DNA of 64,000 bases from Enhygromyxa salina. Lineage in GTDB: Bacteria; Myxococcota_A; Polyangia; Nannocystales; Nannocystaceae. Shown piece after piece: positions 58,342 to 64,000 of the stretch. The first letter of the stretch is position 1; each line of letters starts with the position of its first letter. Made by a program: the position numbers and the translations under genes. The stretch spans positions 1 to 64,000 of the forward strand of contig NZ_JMCC02000052.1 in assembly GCF_000737335.2 (NCBI RefSeq). The letters run 5' to 3'. The notes under the pieces were generated by a model. That model did not search any database, had not been told where the DNA came from, and saw only the letters and a program-made list of their open reading frames with translations.

Positions 58342-60737
58342 CTCGGCCAGCCAAGCTCGCGGCTGGGCTGTTCGCTCTGTTCGCGCTGTGGATCACGTGT
58401 TGGCTGCCGGTTGCCCGTGCGCAGGAGCCCGCGCCCGAGGCCCAGCCCGATGCCCAGCCCGATGCCAAGCCCACGCCGCTGCCTGCGGGGACGATCCGGT
58501 TTGGCGCAGGCAGCAAGGGCGGCGGATTCTCGCAGACCGGTGACGCGCTCGCGAATGCGCTCGAGCAGATCAACGCGGGCACGCGGATCCACGTCGAGAA
58601 CACCGGCGGCTCGTGCGACAACGTCCGCAAGCTCGCGCGCGGAGAGGTCGACGCGGCCCTGGTTCAATACGACGTCGCGGCCGAGGCCTTCGCCGCTTCG
58701 GCTGTCGGTGATCACGCGCTCGAGGACGGGGCCCAGAGCGGGTGGATGTGCGAGCTCTCGTCCGCCGAGCTCGCGGGCGTCGAGCTTCAGTTAGTCGCCG
58801 CGATCGACGACTCGGCGGTCCACGTGATCGTGCGTCGGCCGGTGCGCCTCGACGACTTCAGCTCGGTCGGCGATCGGCCGATCTTCGTGGGCCAGCTGGG
58901 CTCGGGCAGCATGGAGACCTCGAAGGTGATCCTGGGCGCGGCCGGGCTGACCCTCGACGACGTCAACTCGCTGCCGATCAAGAACAAAGCCGCGATGACG
59001 GCGATGCAGAACGGCGAGCTCTTGATGATGCTGCGGACCACCGAGATCGGTGACGACGCGATCTCGGGCTTGCTGGCTTCGGGCATGGCCGGGCTCAACG
59101 CGCTGCCTGACTCGGTGATCGAGCGCTTGATCGACGGATTTCCGTACTATCGGATCTGCCAGATCGACGCCCACAGCTACCCGGGACTCGAGTTTGGCGT
59201 GCCCAGCGTGTGCGTGAGCACGGTGGTGCTCACGGCCCGCCGCGCGGGCGTTGACGCGCTGAGCGACGAGCAGGTTGGCGAGCTGATCGACGGGCTGCGG
59301 TGGATCGAGCACAACCCGGTCGAGGGGCAGCCGCCCGTGTCGGTCCGCTGGCGCGACTTCGCCGAGCGCGAGCCGATCCCGCTGCATCCCGGCGCGGGTC
59401 TGACCGAGCGCCGCGACTTTGCGATCTACTGGGCCAAGGTCATCGCTGCGCTCGCGCTGGTGGGTGGCGCGCTGGTGCTGTTGCGTCGATTCCTGCGTCG
59501 CAAGGGTCTGCTGGGCAACCCGCTCAGCGGCAACCTCGAGGGCCAGCTGTCCAACCCGATTGTGCCCTTTGCTGGGTTCTTGCTGATCGTCGTGGCCGCG
59601 ACGGTCGTGGTCTGGAACCTCGAGCACGACAGCAACGCCCGCGTTCGCACCCTCAACGACTCGTTCTGGGAGATGAACATGTTCGCGACGGGCAACTTTG
59701 ACAGCGAGTCGCTCAAGACCTCGACCGCCCGGGTGATCGGGGCGGCCGCGACGATCGCTGGTTTGGGTCTGCTCGCGTGGTTTACGGCGGCGCTGACGAG
59801 CATCTTGTCCCGCGATCAGATGCGGCTGTTTCGGCGGATGCGAAACCACATCGTGATCTTGAACTTCCGCGAAGAGATGCTGCAGCTGGTCCGCGTGCTG
59901 CGTAGCCCGGGGCCGCTGCGTCAGCGCTCGATCCACGTGGTCGTCTCGGACACCCTGCCGCCGCGGGTCCGGGCCCAGCTCACGAAGGTGCGGGGGCTGA
60001 CGATCTACCAGCAAAACCCGGAGGTGCCCGAGGACCTCGTTGATCTGCGCCTGCCCAGGGCTGCGCGCGTGATCGTGCTGCAAGGTGGCTATCACCCGCT
60101 GCGGATCGCGCGGGCGGTGCATCACGCGTGCGTGCGCTTGGATCCGGCGGCCAGGATCGAGGCGACCAAACAGCAGCACGGGCTGGGCATGTCGCCGTCG
60201 GTTCACTCGCCCGCGCTCGCTGGCGACGACGCCCGCGGGGCTCGGGCGACGGTGCCGGTGACCTTGGTCGAGGCAACCGATGGCGACGTGGCCGATGGGT
60301 TGTTCGATCCCTTCTCGCGCTGGTTGGTGCCGGTTCCGGCCCGGCAGCTCGCCGACGCGTGGCTGGCCAACGCCTGCGTGGATCCAAGCTTTGGCGAGCT
60401 GTTCAACGACATCGTCAGCTTCCGCGACGACAACTCCGAACTCTACACCGTGGAGCTGTCAGAGAGCTTTCACGGAAAGACCTGGCGAGAGCTTCGCAAG
60501 CTGTTGTTCACCGCCCAGGCGCGCGCGGGGATCGTGCCGATTGGGCTGTATCGCGGGCACCAGGGGCGGCTTGCGTACGACGCGTCGGACGTGGCGGACA
60601 GCAGCCCGCAGGCCGCGATCGCGCGGCGGCTGCGGGTGAACCCGCCGCTGGAAACCGTGCTTGGCGAGGGGGACCGGGTGTTGGCGTTCGCGGAGGACGA
60701 GGCGGATCTGCGCAAGGTGTTGAAGTCGCGGCGCTGA
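58338..60737 (+). CDS. TAXI solute-binding domain fused to channel pore and RCK
   Basis: 799 residues, GTG start. A signal peptide (LFALFALWITCWLPVARAQ) leads into a TAXI-family TRAP solute-receptor domain (~48-345: GAGSKGGGFSQTGDALANAL ... VGQLGSGSMETSKVILGAAG). A membrane helix (~360-380, WAKVIAALALVGGALVLL) follows, then a two-helix pore unit: GFLLIVVAATVVVWNLE (~408), the loop FWEMNMFATGNFDSES (~444-459) and ARVIGAAATIAGLGLLAWFTAALTSIL (~464-490). The cytoplasmic part starts IVILNFREEMLQLVRVLR (~505) as an RCK domain and ends with a TrkA-C-like region (LYTVELSESFHGKTWREL). I infer a ligand-gated ion channel whose sensor is periplasmic. The filter is not TVGYG, so the ion is uncertain. Confidence 0.82.
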   Translation: MTRPAKLAAGLFALFALWITCWLPVARAQEPAPEAQPDAQPDAKPTPLPAGTIRFGAGSKGGGFSQTGDALANALEQINAGTRIHVENTGGSCDNVRKLARGEVDAALVQYDVAAEAFAASAVGDHALEDGAQSGWMCELSSAELAGVELQLVAAIDDSAVHVIVRRPVRLDDFSSVGDRPIFVGQLGSGSMETSKVILGAAGLTLDDVNSLPIKNKAAMTAMQNGELLMMLRTTEIGDDAISGLLASGMAGLNALPDSVIERLIDGFPYYRICQIDAHSYPGLEFGVPSVCVSTVVLTARRAGVDALSDEQVGELIDGLRWIEHNPVEGQPPVSVRWRDFAEREPIPLHPGAGLTERRDFAIYWAKVIAALALVGGALVLLRRFLRRKGLLGNPLSGNLEGQLSNPIVPFAGFLLIVVAATVVVWNLEHDSNARVRTLNDSFWEMNMFATGNFDSESLKTSTARVIGAAATIAGLGLLAWFTAALTSILSRDQMRLFRRMRNHIVILNFREEMLQLVRVLRSPGPLRQRSIHVVVSDTLPPRVRAQLTKVRGLTIYQQNPEVPEDLVDLRLPRAARVIVLQGGYHPLRIARAVHHACVRLDPAARIEATKQQHGLGMSPSVHSPALAGDDARGARATVPVTLVEATDGDVADGLFDPFSRWLVPVPARQLADAWLANACVDPSFGELFNDIVSFRDDNSELYTVELSESFHGKTWRELRKLLFTAQARAGIVPIGLYRGHQGRLAYDASDVADSSPQAAIARRLRVNPPLETVLGEGDRVLAFAEDEADLRKVLKSRR

Positions 60738-60743
60738 GCTTGG

Positions 60744-60781
60744 TGGTGACCGGGGCAGACGAGCACCAGATTTGCCAAGCG
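60744..60781 (-). pseudogene. Fragment of an HNH endonuclease gene
   Basis: 38 bases match 22012-22049, the HNH motif of the DUF222-HNH gene, with two differences. Read on the minus strand it encodes RLANLVLVCPGH without the rest of the gene. It lies in the short space between two convergent genes and looks like the leftover of another HNH copy. Confidence 0.65.
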
Positions 60782-60810
60782 TTTACCCAGTCCTGGCTTC
60801 GCTGCACCGG

Positions 60811-61521
60811 TCAGCACGCGCTCTCGGTCGCGGCGGCCTCCCGGACCACGAGCGCGTCTGCGTACGCGTCGAGCACCCGCATTTGTACTGACGACAGGCG
60901 CACCCCAGGGCGGGCGGCGGTGATCTGCGCGAGCGCCTGCTGAGGCGTCCCGGCGAGGCCGCGGCGGAGCAACAGCGCGGCGGCGAACAAGCCTGTTCGA
61001 CCGTGGCCTTGCGCGCAGTGGATCAGCACGCGCTCGGCGGTTGCGACTTGGTCGACGGCGGCCTGGAGATCCGCGAGGCGTGGCGCGGCCGCATCGAGGA
61101 TCGGAAAGCAGACATAGCCCGGCCGTTGGCGGATCACCGTAGGCTCGACCTGCTCGCAGGTGAGATCGACAATTGTCCGGACCTCCGCGGGCAGCTCCCC
61201 CGCCAGCAACCGCCGCGCGAGCCACAACTCTTCGCTGAGCCTCGTCACCGCAGGTTCACGACTGGTGACGCGAGCGAGCCGCCAGACCACTCCGAGTAGG
61301 CCGAGGTAGGGAAGCAACACGAGCGTCGCCGCGACATGCCGGGTGCCATCGGACCGCTTGCCAAACACTCGGGTGTCGTGACCCAGGTAGGCCCAACCCA
61401 CCGCGATCAAGCTCAGACCGAGCCAGCCAAGGGCGACCATGCCAACAGGGCCAACGGCCACGCCCATCGCTCCGGCTCCGAGCCCGCCGCCGACAAACAT
61501 GATCCCAAGCCCACGCCGCAT
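60811..61521 (-). CDS. Membrane-anchored dual-specificity phosphatase-like protein
   Basis: 236 residues. Two N-terminal helical hydrophobic stretches (residues ~5-45) and one near 65-80 anchor a C-terminal domain. The phosphatase signature is VLIHCAQGHGRTGLFAAALL (~165-184, HCxxGxxR with the catalytic Cys and Arg). The context ELWLARRLLAGELPAEVRTIVDLTCE resembles dual-specificity and phospholipid phosphatases. The substrate could be protein or phosphatidylglycerol phosphate. It starts 3 bases after the HEAT-repeat gene. Confidence 0.82.
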   Translation of the reverse strand: MRRGLGIMFVGGGLGAGAMGVAVGPVGMVALGWLGLSLIAVGWAYLGHDTRVFGKRSDGTRHVAATLVLLPYLGLLGVVWRLARVTSREPAVTRLSEELWLARRLLAGELPAEVRTIVDLTCEQVEPTVIRQRPGYVCFPILDAAAPRLADLQAAVDQVATAERVLIHCAQGHGRTGLFAAALLLRRGLAGTPQQALAQITAARPGVRLSSVQMRVLDAYADALVVREAAATESAC

Positions 61522-61524
61522 CGC

Positions 61525-64000
61525 TCAGCTCACCCACAGCTCCAGCGCCGCCGACTGAACATCGAGGTCACCGTCCTCCCGCAGCCGCTCCAGCCGCGCG
61601 ACAAACGGCGCCGCCCAACCAGAGCGAGGCCCAAACTCGCTCAGCACCCCAAGCGCGAGGATCCGCGCCGCAGCCTCGCTTCCGATCAGCTGATCGATCA
61701 CCAGCCCCGCCTGCTCGTCCGTCCACGCGCGCGCGCCAAGCCGCGCGGCCGCGCTGACGGGCGCCTCGAGCAACAGCGCACACCGAGCCGTGGGCGCGGC
61801 CGCGACCAGCTCGATCACCACCGCGCCAAGTCGATCATTGGACGCCGCCGCGATCCCAAGCCGCGCCCCCGCCAACCACCACCGCGGCTGCGCACACAGC
61901 TTGGCCGCGAGCAACTCCAGCAACACGGCATTGTTCGGATGCCGATCCGCACTCAGAGCATCCAGCACCCCCCGCAGGCGTTGGTGCGCCAGCTGGTCGC
62001 GCTCCCCGGCGGGCGCGAGGTCGACCTGCGCCGCGGCGATCAGCTGCTCGACCAGCGCGACGCAGATCGCGTGGGTCTTGGGCGAGCGCGCGCCCTGGGC
62101 CAGGACCTCCGCCGCGTGTCGCCACGGATCGTGAAGATCCAGCCGCCCCACCACTGCCGCCGCAACTTCGCTCGCGCGCACCGGGGACACGCTCGCCCAA
62201 CCGCCCGACAGCGAGGTGAACAAGGCCGTGCGAGCGAGCGGGCTGGGATGATCCGCCACCGTCCCCATCACCTCCAAGTACCGGGGCCGATACGCCGCCG
62301 GGAGGCTGCTCAGCCCGACCTCGACCACCGCGCGGGCGACGTCTTGATCGTCATCCCGCGCGGCGCTCGTCAATATCTCCCACGCGTCCTCCTGCCCGGG
62401 CACCGACCGCGCCGCGTGCAGAGCCGCGATCCGCACGTCCCGGTGCAGCGGCTTGGCCCAGCTCTCACGCAGCAGCGCCAGCGCGGGCGCGGTCGCCAGC
62501 TGGCCCAGCAGGCGCAGCGCCTCTTTGTGGACGGTGACCTTCAACCACGGCCGCGCCAACAGCTGCGCGAGCGCGTGGACCAAGCGTTCACGCGGGATCA
62601 GCCGGGCCATGCGTGGCATCGCGTACATGGCCACGCGGGCCCGATCTCCATCGAGGTGCTCGAGCAGGATCGGCAGCCCCGGCGCGGCGTCGTCGAGCCA
62701 CACCAACACGCCCAGCGCGGCCTCTTGCACGTTGACGTCCGTCGACTCGAGCGCGCCGCGTAGATCCGCGATCTGGGTCAGCGGCACGTGTCCGCGCAGC
62801 TTCACCAGCGCGGCCCGGGTCTGCGCGAACTGCTTGGGCGAAGCCTCGGCCGCGTCGATCAGCGCGAGGTACTGCTGCTGCAATTCCGTGGTCCACCGAC
62901 CGAACAGAGCCTCGTTGTGAATCCACGGGATCGTGACGACCTTGCCGTCGTGGAAGCGCCCGCGCGGCGCCTTGCTGGCGAAGCGATCCGCCAGCAAGGT
63001 CTGACGGCGGGCCAGGCAGTGATCGAACACCGCGCGCAGGTACAGCGCCGATCGGTCGCGCTTGACCAGCTCGCGGACTCGCTCGTCGCGGGTCTTGGGA
63101 TCCTCGATCCATCGCTGCGCCGCGTTGCCGGCGTTGCTCTTGTGCCCGTGCCAGATCAGCTCGCTCATCACCGCGCCCAGCTCGGGCACTCGCCACGCGC
63201 GCTTGCCCAGCGCCATCCACAGCCGCACCACGTGGGTCTCTTGCTGGCGCTTGTTGGCGGCCTCGATCCACGGCCACAGCACCGCGAAGATCGCCCGCTC
63301 GGCCCCGCGCGGCAGGTTGTGATACAGGCGCGGCAGATCCAGGGTGCCGCCCTGTCCGGCCAGCCGCTCCAAGATGCTCACGCCCAGCGAGAACATCGGC
63401 GAGTCGGGCGCGCTCGCGTGGGCACACAGCAATCGTTGGGCCAGGCGCGCGGCCTTGGACCGGGTCGCCCACGAGGTGTCGCGGGCCTCGAAGATCGGCG
63501 CGAGCACCTCGTCGAGTGGTTCGGGCTCGTCAAAGCGAGTCGCAGGGATCTCGGCCAGGGCGCCGAGCACAGCCATGCGAACCGGGTCTTGCTCGTTCTT
63601 GATCCGCTTCAGCCACGCGAGCGTCTGCGCCATGCCCTCGCGCGAGCCGGCGCTGCTGCGAATTAACGCGACGTGGGCCTCGGCTCGCTCGGTCGCTTGT
63701 GCGGCGCGACCCTCGAGCTCGAGCAGGGGGCGGGCGAGCTGGATCCAACGCAGCCCAAGCAGCTCGCGCCGCCAACTTCCGTCGGTCTGTGCGCGGCTGA
63801 GCTCGAGCATGCGCGCGGCCTCACGATCGCGCAGCGACAGCGGCAGCCGGGCGAGCAGCGACGTCGGCCACTCGATCCGGGCGAGCTCGAGCGGCGCGAC
63901 GGCCCGCTCGAACAACTGGCCGCGGCGGGTGTGGGGCATGCAGGACAGCAGCTGGCCCAGCCGCTCGGGAGCCCCGCGCGCCAGCCCCTGACACAGGGGA
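61525..64000 (-). CDS. HEAT-repeat-like protein, 5' end outside the window
   Basis: At least 825 residues. The first ATG in the window is at 63937-63939, but the same frame continues upstream to the window edge with coding-like sequence (LARGAPERLGQLLSCM), so the true start lies beyond 64000. The protein is helical throughout, with recurring paired helices of HEAT or armadillo style: RAALVKLRGHVPLTQIADL, ALGVLVWLDDAAPGLPILL, RIAALHAARSVPGQEDAWEI and AAARILALGVLSEFG. No catalytic motif or signal was seen. It is likely a protein-binding scaffold. The phosphatase-like gene follows after 3 bases. Confidence 0.72.
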   Translation of the reverse strand, partial: PLCQGLARGAPERLGQLLSCMPHTRRGQLFERAVAPLELARIEWPTSLLARLPLSLRDREAARMLELSRAQTDGSWRRELLGLRWIQLARPLLELEGRAAQATERAEAHVALIRSSAGSREGMAQTLAWLKRIKNEQDPVRMAVLGALAEIPATRFDEPEPLDEVLAPIFEARDTSWATRSKAARLAQRLLCAHASAPDSPMFSLGVSILERLAGQGGTLDLPRLYHNLPRGAERAIFAVLWPWIEAANKRQQETHVVRLWMALGKRAWRVPELGAVMSELIWHGHKSNAGNAAQRWIEDPKTRDERVRELVKRDRSALYLRAVFDHCLARRQTLLADRFASKAPRGRFHDGKVVTIPWIHNEALFGRWTTELQQQYLALIDAAEASPKQFAQTRAALVKLRGHVPLTQIADLRGALESTDVNVQEAALGVLVWLDDAAPGLPILLEHLDGDRARVAMYAMPRMARLIPRERLVHALAQLLARPWLKVTVHKEALRLLGQLATAPALALLRESWAKPLHRDVRIAALHAARSVPGQEDAWEILTSAARDDDQDVARAVVEVGLSSLPAAYRPRYLEVMGTVADHPSPLARTALFTSLSGGWASVSPVRASEVAAAVVGRLDLHDPWRHAAEVLAQGARSPKTHAICVALVEQLIAAAQVDLAPAGERDQLAHQRLRGVLDALSADRHPNNAVLLELLAAKLCAQPRWWLAGARLGIAAASNDRLGAVVIELVAAAPTARCALLLEAPVSAAARLGARAWTDEQAGLVIDQLIGSEAAARILALGVLSEFGPRSGWAAPFVARLERLREDGDLDVQSAALELWVS

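Overview
The window looks like GC-rich chromosomal DNA from a myxobacterium, most likely of the Nannocystales (Nannocystis, Enhygromyxa, Plesiocystis group). This is inferred from several traits: lipoproteins with Gly-Asp repeat linkers and CGNG...CDG cysteine repeats, FG-GAP lipoproteins, a sigma factor/FecR pair, many GTG starts, and short in-frame tandem repeats. I recognised no tRNA, rRNA, CRISPR array, insertion sequence or replication origin.

Layout. 1-574 is non-coding and carries two pairs of inverted repeats. 575-15390 is read leftward and holds three blocks. The first is a SecY-like membrane protein beside two lipoproteins. The second (3815-10697) is a polyamine/envelope operon: two zinc-ribbon DUF4178 proteins, a small exported protein, a DUF350 protein, a membrane-anchored aminopropyltransferase, a Tat-lipoprotein flavin amine oxidase-like protein and a histidine-rich membrane protein. 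The third (11237-15390) has two radical SAM proteins, a small membrane protein and an HTTM protein. It is divergent from a ferredoxin-carbamoyltransferase fusion (15489-18992), which is followed by an AlkA-like glycosylase and an amidase. 20684-30739 is accessory: repeats, a gene remnant, a DUF222-HNH nuclease carrying palindromes, a subtilase, an unknown protein, a FabH-type ketosynthase and two tandem FG-GAP lipoproteins. 30925-38277 holds a sigma factor/FecR/envelope-protein operon, a lone receiver, ExbB/ExbD and two convergent cysteine-rich lipoproteins.

38589-56433 is the most striking region: an apparently undescribed biosynthetic gene cluster. It encodes a flavin halogenase/monooxygenase-like enzyme and an unknown protein. 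Next comes a 2480-residue megasynthase (FAAL - carrier - condensation - FkbH-type glyceryl loading - carrier - thioester reductase - lipid-associated tail), then a linked alpha/beta hydrolase and a ferritin-like diiron protein. The cluster ends with an operon of two radical SAM enzymes and three PhyH-type oxygenases. The layout suggests an acylated, glycerate-derived lipid that is released reductively and then oxidised or alkylated.

57484-60737 encodes a second unusual system. A CASTOR/POLLUX-type RCK protein overlaps a protein that fuses a periplasmic TAXI solute-binding domain to a K-channel-like pore and RCK domains; this could be a ligand-gated channel. The window ends with a membrane phosphatase-like protein and a HEAT-repeat protein that runs off the right edge.
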